64,000 bases of DNA, taken from an uncultured Pelagibacteraceae bacterium. GTDB taxonomy: Bacteria; Pseudomonadota; Alphaproteobacteria; Pelagibacterales; Pelagibacteraceae. A model generated the notes under the pieces. It was not told where the DNA came from. It did not search any database and worked only from the letters and a program-made list of their open reading frames with translations. Location of the stretch: the NCBI GenBank assembly GCA_902623975.1, contig CACNVR010000003.1, forward strand, positions 55,938 to 119,937. Direction: 5' to 3'. Positions 18,385 to 29,886 of the stretch are shown piece by piece; the stretch's first letter is position 1, and each line of letters starts with the position of its first letter. The translations under genes were made by a program, and so were the position numbers.

Positions 18385-20108
18385 TGCTTATTCAAAAAGA
18401 TCAAAAAAAAATCAGATCTGTATTAGAGAATATATATAAACCAATACTATCAAAAAAAGACATTTACTACTTAAAAGATGAAATAATTCAATTAATTAAA
18501 GACTTTAATAAAAAAAATACTAAAAAAAAAATAATTATTTCAGAAAAAACTTCATTGCTTATTTGTTATGGAGATACTGTTTATTCAAATCAAAAAAGTT
18601 CGATTAAAGTCTTTCAAAATTTTTTTCAAAAAAAATTAAAAAAATTCTTTAATACAATTCATTTTTTACCTTTTTACCCTTCTAGTAGTGATAGTGGTTT
18701 TGCTGTTAAAGATCATTATAAAATTGAAAAAAGAATAGGTAATTGGTCTGATTTAAAAAAGATTTCAAAGTTCAATAATATTATGGCTGATGTAGTGATT
18801 AATCACTCTTCAGCACGAGGTTTGTGGTTTAAAAATTTCTTAAAAAGAAAAAAACCAGGTAAAGATTATTTTTTAACAGTGGATTCAAAATTTAATGTCT
18901 CTAAAGTGGTAAGACCTAGAGATCATAAATTACTTAAAAAAATTAAAATTTTTGATAAATCAGATTACCTTTGGCGAACTTTTAGTCCAGATCAAATAGA
19001 TCTAAATTTTAAAAATCCATCTGTATTACTAAGGTTCATTAAGATTATGATCCATTTAATCAATAATGGTATTACAATTTTTAGACTAGATGCTATTGCG
19101 TATCTTTGGAAAGAAAATGGAACTAAATGTATAAATTTAAGACAAACTCATGAAATTATAAAACTCCTAAGAATTATCAGTGATCATTTAAATGTGGAAA
19201 CTATTATCATTACCGAAACCAATTTACCTGAAAAAGAAAATTTAAGTTATTTTGGTAAAAATGATGAGGCCAATTGGATATACAATTTTTCTCTACCACC
19301 GTTATTAATTCATGCTTTTTTGTTTGAAAATAACACGTATCTCAAGAAATGGAGTGAAAATCTTCCAGCTAGAAAATTAGGGAATAATTATTTAAATTTT
19401 ATAGCATCCCATGATGGAATTGGTATACGGCCTACTGAGGGAATATTAAACGAGAAGTCATTAAACAATTTTCTTAAAAGATTAAAAAAAAATGGATCAA
19501 AATTTTCATACAGAAAAGTTCAAAATAAATCCAAAAAAGTATATGAAGCAAATATTACAGTTTTTGATGCCTTAAAAAAATCTGATTACGATCCACAAGG
19601 AAAATTTTTTTTAGAACGTTACGTTGCCGCTCATAGCATAATGATATCTTTTGAAGGAATTCCAGCCATATATTTCAACTCTTTATTTGGTAAATCAAAT
19701 GATGAAGCAAAGTATGTAATTACTGGCAATAATAGAGATGTTAATAGATATAAATGGAATTATAAAAATATTACAAAAAAGCTCAGCGATAATAAAACTA
19801 AACAAAGTATTTTTTATCATAACATCGTGAATTTATTAAGTATCAGAAGAAAACAAAAGGCCTTTCATCCAAGTGGTATACGGCACAATATAAATCTTGG
19901 ACCAAAATTATTCTGCTTCAAAAGAGAAAGTATAGATAAAAAACAATCGATTATTTGTATTACTAATTTATCTTCAAAAAATCAAAACGCTAAACTTTCT
20001 AAATCACTTTCAAATTATAAAGATTTATTGAATTCAAAAACAAAATTTAAAAACGAAAACTTGTTAACTTTAAGACCCTTTCAAACTGTTTGGTTGAGTA
20101 ATATTTAG
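18384..20108 (+). CDS. GH13 sucrose phosphorylase-like enzyme, probably glucosylglycerate phosphorylase
   Basis: LPFYPSSSDSGFAVKDHYKI, ADVVINHSSARGLWF, FRLDAIAYLWKENGT, TETNLPEKENLSYFG motifs; 1-nt overlap (TAATG) with gpgS-like gene. Confidence 0.82.
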   Translation: MLIQKDQKKIRSVLENIYKPILSKKDIYYLKDEIIQLIKDFNKKNTKKKIIISEKTSLLICYGDTVYSNQKSSIKVFQNFFQKKLKKFFNTIHFLPFYPSSSDSGFAVKDHYKIEKRIGNWSDLKKISKFNNIMADVVINHSSARGLWFKNFLKRKKPGKDYFLTVDSKFNVSKVVRPRDHKLLKKIKIFDKSDYLWRTFSPDQIDLNFKNPSVLLRFIKIMIHLINNGITIFRLDAIAYLWKENGTKCINLRQTHEIIKLLRIISDHLNVETIIITETNLPEKENLSYFGKNDEANWIYNFSLPPLLIHAFLFENNTYLKKWSENLPARKLGNNYLNFIASHDGIGIRPTEGILNEKSLNNFLKRLKKNGSKFSYRKVQNKSKKVYEANITVFDALKKSDYDPQGKFFLERYVAAHSIMISFEGIPAIYFNSLFGKSNDEAKYVITGNNRDVNRYKWNYKNITKKLSDNKTKQSIFYHNIVNLLSIRRKQKAFHPSGIRHNINLGPKLFCFKRESIDKKQSIICITNLSSKNQNAKLSKSLSNYKDLLNSKTKFKNENLLTLRPFQTVWLSNI

Positions 20109-20114
20109 AACTTT

Positions 20115-20516
20115 TTAATTAATAAGAGCTTTTTCAAGATATTTTTTATCAAGTTTACAATCTTTATATCCACGCTTAACTACGTTTAAATATCTTTCTG
20201 TAGGGAATTTAAAAGGACTTTTATTTACCATAGTATAAGTCATCACTTTTTTACCATAATAAAAAAAATAAAATTTTTTATACAAAATAGGAAAATCTTC
20301 ATAAATATCTAATTTTTTTTCATCACTTTTTGATATTTCGAATAATCCTCCTGGCACAATAGAATTTTTTTTGGGCTCTATATCAGCTGCTCTATATTTG
20401 CTTCTAAAAGTTAATTTAAAATCTTTTAAGTTTATCTTCTTGATATAAACACTATCCTTACATCTTCGTTTCATCTGAAAATGGTGCAAATTACTTCCGT
20501 AGGCAAAATAAAGCAT
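20115..20516 (-). CDS. Gamma-glutamylcyclotransferase-like protein
   Basis: FAYGSNLHHFQMKRRC motif. Confidence 0.8.
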   Translation of the reverse strand: MLYFAYGSNLHHFQMKRRCKDSVYIKKINLKDFKLTFRSKYRAADIEPKKNSIVPGGLFEISKSDEKKLDIYEDFPILYKKFYFFYYGKKVMTYTMVNKSPFKFPTERYLNVVKRGYKDCKLDKKYLEKALIN

Positions 20517-21265
20517 TAGCGATTCACAATTTCTATTTTTTTTTCGCTGACAAATTTTAAAATTTGAGAATTACATTGATCAATTTTAGATTGGTTTTCA
20601 GATCTTAAAACTATTGAAACACCAAGTTTTCCTGCATGGAAAAAAGGGTAGCTACCTATTTCAACATCTTTATTTTCTTCCTGAACTTTTGTTAATGAAT
20701 TAGCAATTTCACTTTCAACTGTTCTCAAACTAATTGTATGACTTAAAATAGGTTCACCACCGACTATTTTATTCTTTAATCCACCTAACATTGATTTTAA
20801 AATTGAGGGAACTCCAGGTAAACAAAAAACATTTTCAACACAAAAGCCTGGTGCACCACTTGTTGGATTTAATATTAAATCAGCGTTACTAGGCATCCAA
20901 ACCATCTTTTGTCTGCCGTCATTAAATTCACCAGGCTTATAATATGACTCTAAAATTTTATATGCCTCTTTATGTATTTCATATTTTTTTCCAAATGCTT
21001 TTGCAACAGATTGGGCAGTAATATCATCATGAGTTGGACCAATACCACCAGTGGTGAAAACATAATCATATGTTTTTCTAAAGAAATTAAGTGTCTCAAC
21101 TATAATTTTTTCCTCATCAGGTACTACTCTGACTTCAACAACTTTTATACCATTTGAATTTAACCAAGTAGCTAGTGTACTAGTATTTGTATCTTGAGTT
21201 CTTCCTGAAAGAATTTCATTACCAATGATTAATATAGCAGCATTTACTTTTATGTTTTTGGTCAT
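20516..21265 (-). CDS. Molybdopterin-binding domain / CinA N-terminal-like protein
   Basis: AAILIIGNEILSGRTQDTNTSTLATWLN, TTGGIGPTHDDIT. Confidence 0.87.
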   Translation of the reverse strand: MTKNIKVNAAILIIGNEILSGRTQDTNTSTLATWLNSNGIKVVEVRVVPDEEKIIVETLNFFRKTYDYVFTTGGIGPTHDDITAQSVAKAFGKKYEIHKEAYKILESYYKPGEFNDGRQKMVWMPSNADLILNPTSGAPGFCVENVFCLPGVPSILKSMLGGLKNKIVGGEPILSHTISLRTVESEIANSLTKVQEENKDVEIGSYPFFHAGKLGVSIVLRSENQSKIDQCNSQILKFVSEKKIEIVNR

Positions 21266-21270
21266 TATAT

Positions 21271-21984
21271 ATGTATAATTTGAATATGGAATTTACCAAG
21301 TCTTTATTAAAAGGCAAATTAATCAAAAGATATAAACGTTTTTTTGTAGATGTTAAATTAAATAAATCAGTCATTACGGCTCATTGTCCCAATACTGGTT
21401 CAATGAAAGGTCTTCTTGAAGAAGGTAATGAAGTTTATGTTCTAAAACATGATGATGAAAAAAGAAAGTTAAAGTACAGCTTGGAAATTATTAAAACAAG
21501 AAAAAATTTTGTAGGAGTAAATACTCATTTAGCAAATAAGATTGTCAATCATGGTTTACATAATAACTTAATTAAAGAATTGAGCAATAATGATGTTATA
21601 AAACCTGAAGTCTTCTTTAATAAAGAGACAAGATTTGATTTTCAGACACAAAAAAATCAGCAAAAAATTTTTATTGAAGTTAAGAATGTTACTCTTTTTA
21701 GAGACAAAAAAACTGCTGAATTTCCTGATGCAATTACTACTAGGGGATCAAAACATCTTCTTGCCCTTATTGATGCCATAAATAAAGGGTATAAAAGTTG
21801 CTTGATATTTTTAGTTCAAATTCAAAATATGGAAAATTTTAAAATAGCTAAAGATATTGATAGTGAATATTATAAAAACTATTTACTTGCAAAAAAAGCA
21901 GGGGTTAATTTTTTAGCTTATAGATGTAAAATAAGTTCAAAAGAAATTTTTATTGATAAAAAATTAAAAATTGTAAATGAATAA
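21271..21984 (+). CDS. sfsA: DNA/RNA nuclease SfsA
   Basis: AHCPNTGSMKGLLEEG, FIEVKNVTLFRDKKTAEFPDAITTRGSKHL. Confidence 0.93.
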   Translation: MYNLNMEFTKSLLKGKLIKRYKRFFVDVKLNKSVITAHCPNTGSMKGLLEEGNEVYVLKHDDEKRKLKYSLEIIKTRKNFVGVNTHLANKIVNHGLHNNLIKELSNNDVIKPEVFFNKETRFDFQTQKNQQKIFIEVKNVTLFRDKKTAEFPDAITTRGSKHLLALIDAINKGYKSCLIFLVQIQNMENFKIAKDIDSEYYKNYLLAKKAGVNFLAYRCKISSKEIFIDKKLKIVNE

Positions 21985-22750
21985 ATATTCTGAAAAATTC
22001 GAAAAAATGAGAATAGCAGGTAAACTTGCAGCTCAAACTTTAGATATGCTTACTGAAAATATAAAAGAGGGTGTTTCCACTGATTATATAGATAAACTAG
22101 GATATGAATTTATTCGAGATCATGGTGGCTACTCTGCCCCACTTTATTATAGGGGATTTGAAAAATCTTTATGTACATCATTAAATCATGTTGTTTGTCA
22201 TGGTATCCCTTCAAAGGATAGAATTCTTCAAGAGGGAGATGCTGTTAATGTTGATGTAACTGCAATTGTAGATAATCATTACGGTGACACTAGTAGAATG
22301 TTTTGTATAGGCAAAACCTCTGTAAAGCTTAATAACCTGATTGATGCAACATATAATTCTATGATGAGAGCTATCAAAATTGTAAAACCTGGAATTAAAC
22401 TTGGAGATATTGGATATGAAATTCAATCTTATGTTGAGGATAAGGGATTTTCTGTTGTAAGAGATTTTTGTGGACATGGTATCAGCACTACATTTCATGA
22501 ACCACCTAACATATTACACTACGGCTCAAAAAATTCTGGCATGGAACTTAAACCTGGCATGACATTTACAATTGAACCAATGATTAATGCGGGAAAATAC
22601 GATGTAAAAATGCTCAATGATGGTTGGACTGCAGTTACTAAGGATAAATCTTTATCAGCACAATTTGAACATACAATAGGAATTACAGAAAATGGTTATG
22701 AAATCTTTACAGAATCTGTTAAAGGTTATTCAAAGCCCCCGTACTTATAA
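21977..22750 (+). CDS. map: Methionine aminopeptidase type I
   Basis: MRIAGKLAAQTLDML, VNVDVTAIVDNHYGDTSRMF, CGHGISTTFHEPPNILHY, FTIEPMI. Confidence 0.95.
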   Translation: MNKYSEKFEKMRIAGKLAAQTLDMLTENIKEGVSTDYIDKLGYEFIRDHGGYSAPLYYRGFEKSLCTSLNHVVCHGIPSKDRILQEGDAVNVDVTAIVDNHYGDTSRMFCIGKTSVKLNNLIDATYNSMMRAIKIVKPGIKLGDIGYEIQSYVEDKGFSVVRDFCGHGISTTFHEPPNILHYGSKNSGMELKPGMTFTIEPMINAGKYDVKMLNDGWTAVTKDKSLSAQFEHTIGITENGYEIFTESVKGYSKPPYL

Positions 22751-22753
22751 TTA

Positions 22754-24046
22754 ATGATTAAAAGATACTCGCGAAAAGAACTTACTGATATTTGGTCAGA
22801 AGAAAACAAATACAAAATTTGGCTTGATGTTGAGATAGCTGCAGCACAGGCTATGGAAAAACTTGGCCAAATTCCTAAGGGCGTTTCTTCTGTAGTAAGA
22901 AAAAAAGCTAAAATAAATGTTAAAAGAATTCATCAAATTGAAGCTCAAGTCAAACATGATGTCATTGCTTTCTTAACTTCTGTTACAGAAAAAGCTGGGA
23001 TTAAAGCAAGGTATCTTCATCAAGGTATGACTTCGTCCGATGTTCTAGATACAAGTTTTAACATTCAGTTAGTTCAGTCTGGAAAAATTCTTGTTAAAGA
23101 TCTAGACCAAATCCTTAAAGTATTAAAGAGACAAGCAAGAAAGTATAAATTTACACCATGTATGGGGAGAAGCCACGGCATCCATGCAGAACCAATAACT
23201 TTTGGATTAAAATTAGCATCTTTTTATGAAGAGTTTAAGAGAAATAGAAAAAGATTAATTGATGCAATTGATGAGGTATCAACTTGTGCAATTTCAGGAG
23301 CAGTAGGAACTTTTGCTAATATTAATCCCAACGTTGAGAAACATGTTGCCAAAAAAATAGGTTTAAAAGTTGAGCCTATATCAACACAAGTAATTCCAAG
23401 AGATCGTCATGCATTTTATTTTTCAGTTCTAGGAATTATAGCTGGATCAATAGAAAGAGTTGCTACAGAAATTAGACATTTGCAAAGAACAGAAGTTTAT
23501 GAGCTGCAAGAATACTTTTCAAAAAATCAAAAAGGCTCATCAGCAATGCCTCATAAAAAAAATCCTATTTTAAGTGAAAATCTTACCGGTCTTGCTAGAA
23601 TGGTAAGAAGCACAGTAACCCCTGCCCTAGAAAATATTGCATTATGGCATGAGAGAGACATTTCGCATTCAAGTGTAGAGAGAAATATTGGACCAGATGC
23701 TAATATAACTCTAGATTTTGCAATAGTTAGATTAACTAACACTCTAGATAATATGATTGTTTATCCTAAAAAAATGTTAGAAAATTTGAATTTAACCAAA
23801 GGATTAATTTTTTCACAAGAACTGATGCTGGAATTAACTAAAACAGGTTTAAGTAGAGAAAAATCTTACAAAATGGTTCAAACTTATGCAAAAAAATGTT
23901 TTGCAGAAAACTTAAATTTATTTGAAGTTATACAATCTGATAAATATATAATGAGTAAAATATCTCCAAAAAAATTAAGAACTATTTTTAGTTATTCTAA
24001 GCATTTTAAGAATGTAGATTTAATCTTTAGAAGAGTATTTAAATAA
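22754..24046 (+). CDS. purB: Adenylosuccinate lyase
   Basis: [34 protein letters not shown]. Confidence 0.96.
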   Translation: MIKRYSRKELTDIWSEENKYKIWLDVEIAAAQAMEKLGQIPKGVSSVVRKKAKINVKRIHQIEAQVKHDVIAFLTSVTEKAGIKARYLHQGMTSSDVLDTSFNIQLVQSGKILVKDLDQILKVLKRQARKYKFTPCMGRSHGIHAEPITFGLKLASFYEEFKRNRKRLIDAIDEVSTCAISGAVGTFANINPNVEKHVAKKIGLKVEPISTQVIPRDRHAFYFSVLGIIAGSIERVATEIRHLQRTEVYELQEYFSKNQKGSSAMPHKKNPILSENLTGLARMVRSTVTPALENIALWHERDISHSSVERNIGPDANITLDFAIVRLTNTLDNMIVYPKKMLENLNLTKGLIFSQELMLELTKTGLSREKSYKMVQTYAKKCFAENLNLFEVIQSDKYIMSKISPKKLRTIFSYSKHFKNVDLIFRRVFK

Positions 24047-24831
24047 TGAAAAAAGGTAAAAAATTATACGAAGGTAAAGCTAAAATTATATACGCAACAT
24101 CAGATAAAAATTTAGTTATTCAATATTTTAAAGATGATGCAACAGCATTTAATAATCAAAAGAAAAGCACTATTGAAGGAAAAGGTGTTTTAAATAATAG
24201 AATTTCAGAGCATATACTTTCAAATTTGTCACAAATAGGAATTAAAAATCATTTAGTTAAAAGACTTAATATGAGGGAACAAGTAATTAAATTAGTAGAG
24301 ATTATTCCAATTGAATTTATTGTAAGAAATGTTGCTTCTGGATCAATAACTAAGAGATTGGGAATTGAAGATGGCACAGTCCTTAAAGAACCTTTACTTG
24401 AATACTGTTTAAAAGATGACGCACTCGGTGATCCTTTAATTGCTGAAGAACATATTTATGCATTTGATTGGGCTAGTAAAAAAGAAATTGAAAAAGTAAA
24501 AAAAATGATCTTAAGAATTAATGATTTTATGATTGGTATGTTTAGAGGAATTGGAATTAAACTTATAGATTTTAAATTAGAATTTGGAAGAATTAAGATT
24601 AACGGTAGGAATGAAGTAATTTTAGCAGATGAAATAAGTCCAGATACCTGTAGATTGTGGGACTCAATCACTGACAAAAAATTAGATAAAGATAGATTTA
24701 GAAAAGACCTAGGAGATTTAATTCCTGCTTATACTGAAGTAGCAAAAAGATTAGGTATTTTACACGAACAGTCAAATATAACTGCGGTAAATGTCACAAA
24801 GTTATCTTCTGTTAAAAAAAAAAGAAAATGA
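24046..24831 (+). CDS. purC: SAICAR synthetase
   Basis: [46 protein letters not shown]. Confidence 0.96.
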   Translation: MKKGKKLYEGKAKIIYATSDKNLVIQYFKDDATAFNNQKKSTIEGKGVLNNRISEHILSNLSQIGIKNHLVKRLNMREQVIKLVEIIPIEFIVRNVASGSITKRLGIEDGTVLKEPLLEYCLKDDALGDPLIAEEHIYAFDWASKKEIEKVKKMILRINDFMIGMFRGIGIKLIDFKLEFGRIKINGRNEVILADEISPDTCRLWDSITDKKLDKDRFRKDLGDLIPAYTEVAKRLGILHEQSNITAVNVTKLSSVKKKRK

Positions 24832-25070
24832 AAATATCTGCAGTTATAACACTTAAGAAAGATGTTTTAGATCCACAGGGTAAAGTAATACACCAAGCTT
24901 TAGATGGAATGGGTTTTAAGGGTATAGATGAAGTGAGACAGGGAAAATACTTTGAAATTAATGTTAAAGAAAACGACCCAACTAAAGCAAAAGAAATTGT
25001 TGAGGAAATGTGCAAAAAACTTTTGGCAAACCTAGTAATTGAAGATTATAAAATTATTGGAACTCAATAA
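24828..25070 (+). CDS. purS: FGAM synthase subunit PurS
   Basis: 80 aa; [22 protein letters not shown]. Confidence 0.95.
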   Translation: MKISAVITLKKDVLDPQGKVIHQALDGMGFKGIDEVRQGKYFEINVKENDPTKAKEIVEEMCKKLLANLVIEDYKIIGTQ

Positions 25071-25073
25071 TTA

Positions 25074-25757
25074 ATGAAATCATCTGTAATAACTTTCCCT
25101 GGTTCAAATTGTGATAGAGATATGGATGTCGCGCTTAAAAAATTTGGATTTAAAAATAAAATGGTTTGGCATAATGACAATGAATTGCCTAAAAGTGATT
25201 TAGTAGTTTTGCCTGGAGGATTTTCTTATGGTGACTATTTAAGATGTGGAAGTATGGCTGCAAAATCAAAAATAATGCAATCTGTTATAAATTTTGCAAA
25301 ATCAGGTGGTCTAGTTATGGGGATTTGTAATGGTTTTCAGATATTGGTTGAGACTGGCTTGGTTCCAGGAGTTTTGTTGAGAAATAAATACTTAGAATTT
25401 ATTTGTAAAAACGTTTTTGTAAAAATTGATAATAAAGATAACCAATATTTTAAAAATTTGAACAAAGAAGTATTTGAGTTTCATATCGCTCACAATGAAG
25501 GAAATTATTTTTGTACCAATGATCAACTAAAGGAAATTCAAGATAATAACCAGGTAGCCATTTATTATTGTAATGATGACGGAAAAACTGATGAGAAATA
25601 TAATCCCAATGGATCATTAAATAATATTGCTGGTATTTTTAATAAAGAGAAAAATGTTTTGGGAATGATGCCCCATCCTGAAAGGATGATTGATAAAAGT
25701 TTATCTGGGGAGGATGGATCCATATTTTTTAAAAATCTAATAAATAATATCAAATAA
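25074..25757 (+). CDS. purQ: FGAM synthase subunit PurQ
   Basis: [31 protein letters not shown]. Confidence 0.96.
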   Translation: MKSSVITFPGSNCDRDMDVALKKFGFKNKMVWHNDNELPKSDLVVLPGGFSYGDYLRCGSMAAKSKIMQSVINFAKSGGLVMGICNGFQILVETGLVPGVLLRNKYLEFICKNVFVKIDNKDNQYFKNLNKEVFEFHIAHNEGNYFCTNDQLKEIQDNNQVAIYYCNDDGKTDEKYNPNGSLNNIAGIFNKEKNVLGMMPHPERMIDKSLSGEDGSIFFKNLINNIK

Positions 25758-27949
25758 TGGAAGTTAACGAACAAATTGCAATAGACCATGGTCTTAAAAA
25801 AGATGAATATAAAAAAATTTGTGATTTACTTAAAAGAACACCGAATTTAACTGAGCTAGGAATATTTTCTGCAATGTGGAATGAACATTGTTCCTATAAA
25901 TCCTCAAGACTTCATTTAAAAAAATTACCTACAAAAGGTAAAAAAGTTATTCAAGGGCCTGGAGAAAATGCTGGTGTTATTGATATCGAAGATGGTGATG
26001 CAATAGTTTTTAAAATTGAAAGCCACAACCATCCATCTTTTATTGAACCATATCAAGGTGCTGCAACTGGTGTGGGTGGTATTATGAGAGATGTTTTTAC
26101 AATGGGTGCAAGACCGATAGCTAACTTAAATTCTATTCACTTTGGATCCCCGCAACATAAAAAAACAAAAAATCTTTTAAGAGGCGTTGTGCATGGTATT
26201 GGGGGTTATGGAAACTGTATGGGTGTACCAACCATCGCGGGCCAAACATCATTTGATAGTTCATATAATGGAAATATTTTGGTTAACGCTATGACCTTAG
26301 GTTTAGTTAAAAAAAATAAGATATTTTATTCTAAAGCTGCAGGTTTGAATAAACCAGTAATATATGTTGGATCTAAAACTGGAAGAGATGGAATTCATGG
26401 AGCAAGCATGGCATCAGCCAGTTTTGACGAAAAAATTGAAGAAAAAAAACCTACTGTTCAAGTGGGTGATCCTTTTACAGAAAAACTTTTACTAGAGGCT
26501 TGTTTGGAGCTGATGGCAGGTGATTCTATTATTGCAATTCAAGACATGGGTGCTGCAGGACTCACATCATCTAGTATAGAAATGGCATCTAAAGGAAATC
26601 TAGGAATAGAAATAAATCTTAATAAAGTCCCATGTAGAGAAACAAAAATGACACCTTATGAAATTATGCTATCGGAGAGTCAAGAAAGAATGCTGATAGT
26701 TTTAGAAAATGGAAAAGAAGAGCATGCTAAAAAAATATTTGATAAATGGAATTTAGATTTTGCTGTGATTGGAAAAACAACTAACTCAAAAAATATTGAA
26801 TTATTTTTTGATAATGAAAAAGTTGCAAATATACCTGTAAATACATTGGTTGAAAATTCTCCAATGTACGATCGAAAATGGAAAAAATCTAAACTCCCAA
26901 AAAAAAATAAAATTAAAAAAGAAACTTTTACTAAACTAAAAATAAAGGATGTTTTAAAAAAAATATTATCTAACCAAAATATATGTAGTAAAGAATGGAT
27001 TTGGCAACAATATGATCATACAGTTATGGGAGATACTATCCAAAAACCTGGAGGAGACTCTGGTGTTGTAAGAGTACATGGAACAGATAAAGCAGTAGCT
27101 GCCTCAGTTGATTCTTCAGCAGTCTATTGTTGGGCTCACCCTTTAACAGGTGGAAAACAAATTGTTGCAGAAAGTTGGAGAAATCTAGTTTCTGTTGGTG
27201 CAAAACCTATCGCTATTACAAATTGTTTAAATTTCGGAAGCCCCGAGAATGAGGACAATATGGGTGAGTTTGTTGAATGTGTTCAAGGGATAGGAGAGGC
27301 AAGTAAATATCTTAATTTCCCTGTGGTCTCTGGAAATGTATCTTTTTATAATCAAACAAAAGAAGTTGGAATTAAACCAACTCCATCTATTGGTGGTGTT
27401 GGCTTGATAAAAAACTATAAAAAAATGATCACTATGGACTTCAAAGAAAATGATAATTTAGTTTTAGTTATTGGAAAAACTGAGGGTCATATTGATCAAA
27501 GTTTATTTGCAAGATCAATTTTAGATGAAAAGAATGGTCCACCTCCAGAAGTAAATCTATTTAATGAAAAAAATAATGGGGAATCTTTGCTCATTCTCAT
27601 TGAAAATGATTATATTAGAAGTGCACATGATGTATCTTTAGGTGGTCTATTAACCGCAATAAGCAAAATGTGTATTAAGGGAAATAAAGGTATCAAGCTT
27701 AGAAAATTAAAAAATTTAATAAATGAAATTGAATATTTCTTCTCAGAAGATCAAGGAAGATATGTTATTGAAATAAATCCAAAAAATTTGAAAAAAGTAA
27801 CTAATATTCTAGATAAAAATTCGGTATATCATGAGGAATTAGGAGTTATAATTGATAATGAAATGATTATTAATGAAAAGACAAAAGTTACAATTGACGA
27901 ATTAAGATCTTATAATACAAGTTGGTTAATAAATTATATGAGCGCATAA
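25757..27949 (+). CDS. purL: FGAM synthase subunit PurL
   Basis: [34 protein letters not shown]-like and [11 protein letters not shown] motifs. Confidence 0.96.
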   Translation: MEVNEQIAIDHGLKKDEYKKICDLLKRTPNLTELGIFSAMWNEHCSYKSSRLHLKKLPTKGKKVIQGPGENAGVIDIEDGDAIVFKIESHNHPSFIEPYQGAATGVGGIMRDVFTMGARPIANLNSIHFGSPQHKKTKNLLRGVVHGIGGYGNCMGVPTIAGQTSFDSSYNGNILVNAMTLGLVKKNKIFYSKAAGLNKPVIYVGSKTGRDGIHGASMASASFDEKIEEKKPTVQVGDPFTEKLLLEACLELMAGDSIIAIQDMGAAGLTSSSIEMASKGNLGIEINLNKVPCRETKMTPYEIMLSESQERMLIVLENGKEEHAKKIFDKWNLDFAVIGKTTNSKNIELFFDNEKVANIPVNTLVENSPMYDRKWKKSKLPKKNKIKKETFTKLKIKDVLKKILSNQNICSKEWIWQQYDHTVMGDTIQKPGGDSGVVRVHGTDKAVAASVDSSAVYCWAHPLTGGKQIVAESWRNLVSVGAKPIAITNCLNFGSPENEDNMGEFVECVQGIGEASKYLNFPVVSGNVSFYNQTKEVGIKPTPSIGGVGLIKNYKKMITMDFKENDNLVLVIGKTEGHIDQSLFARSILDEKNGPPPEVNLFNEKNNGESLLILIENDYIRSAHDVSLGGLLTAISKMCIKGNKGIKLRKLKNLINEIEYFFSEDQGRYVIEINPKNLKKVTNILDKNSVYHEELGVIIDNEMIINEKTKVTIDELRSYNTSWLINYMSA

Positions 27950-28179
27950 TGGCAATGGATTTAAAAGAAATAGAAAAACATATTAAGGATGCTATGCCAG
28001 ATGCTTCTATAGAGATACAAGATTTAGCAGGAGATGGAAATCACTATTCTGCAACTATCACCTCATCTCAATTTTCAGGTAAAAGTAAAATAGAACAACA
28101 TAAAATGGTATACGATTCTCTAAAAGGTAAGATGGGAAATGAGCTCCATGCTCTAGCAATTAAAACAAAGGAACAATAA
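27949..28179 (+). CDS. BolA-family protein
   Basis: [55 protein letters not shown]; start overlaps purL stop (TAATG); paired with CGFS glutaredoxin. Confidence 0.9.
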   Translation: MAMDLKEIEKHIKDAMPDASIEIQDLAGDGNHYSATITSSQFSGKSKIEQHKMVYDSLKGKMGNELHALAIKTKEQ

Positions 28180-28511
28180 TGGATGATAAAACCAAAAATT
28201 TAATACAAAACCATATCGATACTAATGAGGTATGTTTATTTATGAAGGGAACTCCGGATGCACCTCAATGTGGATTTTCAATGGCAGTATCGAATATACT
28301 TAAAATTTTAGAAGTTAATTTCAAAGGTATCAATGTTTTGGAGGATCAATCTTTGAGAGAAGGTATTAAGGTTTTTAGTGACTGGCCTACTATACCTCAA
28401 CTTTACATCAAAAAAGAATTTGTTGGGGGATGTGATATTATTAAAGAAATGTTCGAAAGTGGTGAAATTAAAAAAGTCTTCGATGATAAAGGAATTAGTT
28501 ATAAAAAATAA
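28179..28511 (+). CDS. grxD: Monothiol CGFS glutaredoxin
   Basis: FMKGTPDAPQCGFSMAV, DWPTIPQLYIKKEFVGGCDI. Confidence 0.95.
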   Translation: MDDKTKNLIQNHIDTNEVCLFMKGTPDAPQCGFSMAVSNILKILEVNFKGINVLEDQSLREGIKVFSDWPTIPQLYIKKEFVGGCDIIKEMFESGEIKKVFDDKGISYKK

Positions 28512-28514
28512 CTA

Positions 28515-29132
28515 TTATCTAGAGTAGTATTCAATCACTAAATTTGGTTCCATTACAATTGGATAAGGAACTTCTTCAAATTTTGGAACCCTTATAAATT
28601 TCATTTTTCTGTTCTTAGCATCTATTTGAATGTATTCTGGTGTTTCTCTTTCTTTGCTAGCTAAAGCAATATCTAAAATTGCTAACTGTTTTGATTTATC
28701 TCTTATTTCAATTGAATCTTCTTCCTTAACTAAATAACTCGAAATATTTACTTTTTTTCCATTAACTCTTACATGACCATGATTGATTAATTGTCTTGCT
28801 GAAAAGATAGTAGTTGCAAATTTTGCCCTATAAATTACTGCATCCAATCTTCTTTCTAACAAACCTATTAAATTCTCACTAGTATCACCTTTTTGCATAT
28901 TAGCTTTTTTGAAAATATTTCTAAATTGTCTTTCATTTATATTACCATAATATGCTTTAAGTTTTTGTTTTGCTTGAAGTTGTATTCCATAGTCTGAGGG
29001 TTTTGATGTTTTGGTTTGACCATGTTGACCTGGTCCATATGCTCTAGTATTAAAAGGGCTTTTGGGCCTTCCCCATAAATTTACTTTAAGTCTTCTATCA
29101 ACTTTATGTTTAGAGTTTAATCTTTTTGTCAT
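28515..29132 (-). CDS. rpsD: 30S ribosomal protein S4
   Basis: [38 protein letters not shown]. Confidence 0.97.
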   Translation of the reverse strand: MTKRLNSKHKVDRRLKVNLWGRPKSPFNTRAYGPGQHGQTKTSKPSDYGIQLQAKQKLKAYYGNINERQFRNIFKKANMQKGDTSENLIGLLERRLDAVIYRAKFATTIFSARQLINHGHVRVNGKKVNISSYLVKEEDSIEIRDKSKQLAILDIALASKERETPEYIQIDAKNRKMKFIRVPKFEEVPYPIVMEPNLVIEYYSR

Positions 29133-29171
29133 TAATAGTGGGCTTTATAAACTTACTCTTAGTTTTGTCAA

Positions 29172-29885
29172 TCAACGTTTTTTACCTAAGTTTGCAAATA
29201 CACTTGATAATATACGTGTTTCTTTATCTGATAAGTCCATCCTATAAAAAATATTTCTTAAATTTTCTAACATAATTGGTTTCTTTTCATTGGGTTTGAA
29301 GAAATTAATTATTTCTAAATTTCTTACGCAAAGATTTATCATTGATTGAATTTCTTTTTTTGAAGCAGATTTGACTTTTTTAGATTTTTTAAAAGGACTT
29401 GTTCTAACGTTAAGAATACTAGAGACTATTTGAGTGATAATTATAAGACTATGTGAAAGATTTAGAGATTTAAATTCGGGATTAGTTGGAATTTGCAATG
29501 TATAATTTGCGTAACTAATTTCATTATTTGTTAATCCTGAAGATTCTGATCCAAACAAAAAAGCAATTTTTTTACTATAATTGATTTTTTTCAAACCCTC
29601 TAAATTTATATGTTCAATATTTTTATTTCTAAATCTTGCAGAAGTAGCAATCAAAATATCAATATTTCCAAGAGCTTGTTCTAAATTTTTATGCACTTTA
29701 CTTTTTCTAATTATATCTTTAGCTCCTACTGATGTGGCTAAAATCTTATCATTTGGAAAAATTGGTTTAGGATTAATCAAAATCAATTTTTTAAAACCAA
29801 AATTTTTAATTGCTCTTGCACAGGAACCTATATTTTCTGATAATTGAGGTTTGTGTAATATAAATGAAATATTATTTTTACCCAT
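29172..29885 (-). CDS. TrmH-family tRNA/rRNA methyltransferase (TrmJ-like)
   Basis: FILHKPQLSENIGSCARAIKNFGF, LFGSESSGLTNNE, SLNLSHSLIIITQ. Confidence 0.87.
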   Translation of the reverse strand: MGKNNISFILHKPQLSENIGSCARAIKNFGFKKLILINPKPIFPNDKILATSVGAKDIIRKSKVHKNLEQALGNIDILIATSARFRNKNIEHINLEGLKKINYSKKIAFLFGSESSGLTNNEISYANYTLQIPTNPEFKSLNLSHSLIIITQIVSSILNVRTSPFKKSKKVKSASKKEIQSMINLCVRNLEIINFFKPNEKKPIMLENLRNIFYRMDLSDKETRILSSVFANLGKKR

Positions 29886-29886
29886 T

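Noticed and set aside
27922-27948. Upstream extension of the BolA ORF (MVNKLYERI...)
   Set aside because: Would overlap purL by 28 nt; the TAATG overlap at 27949 gives a normal BolA N-terminus
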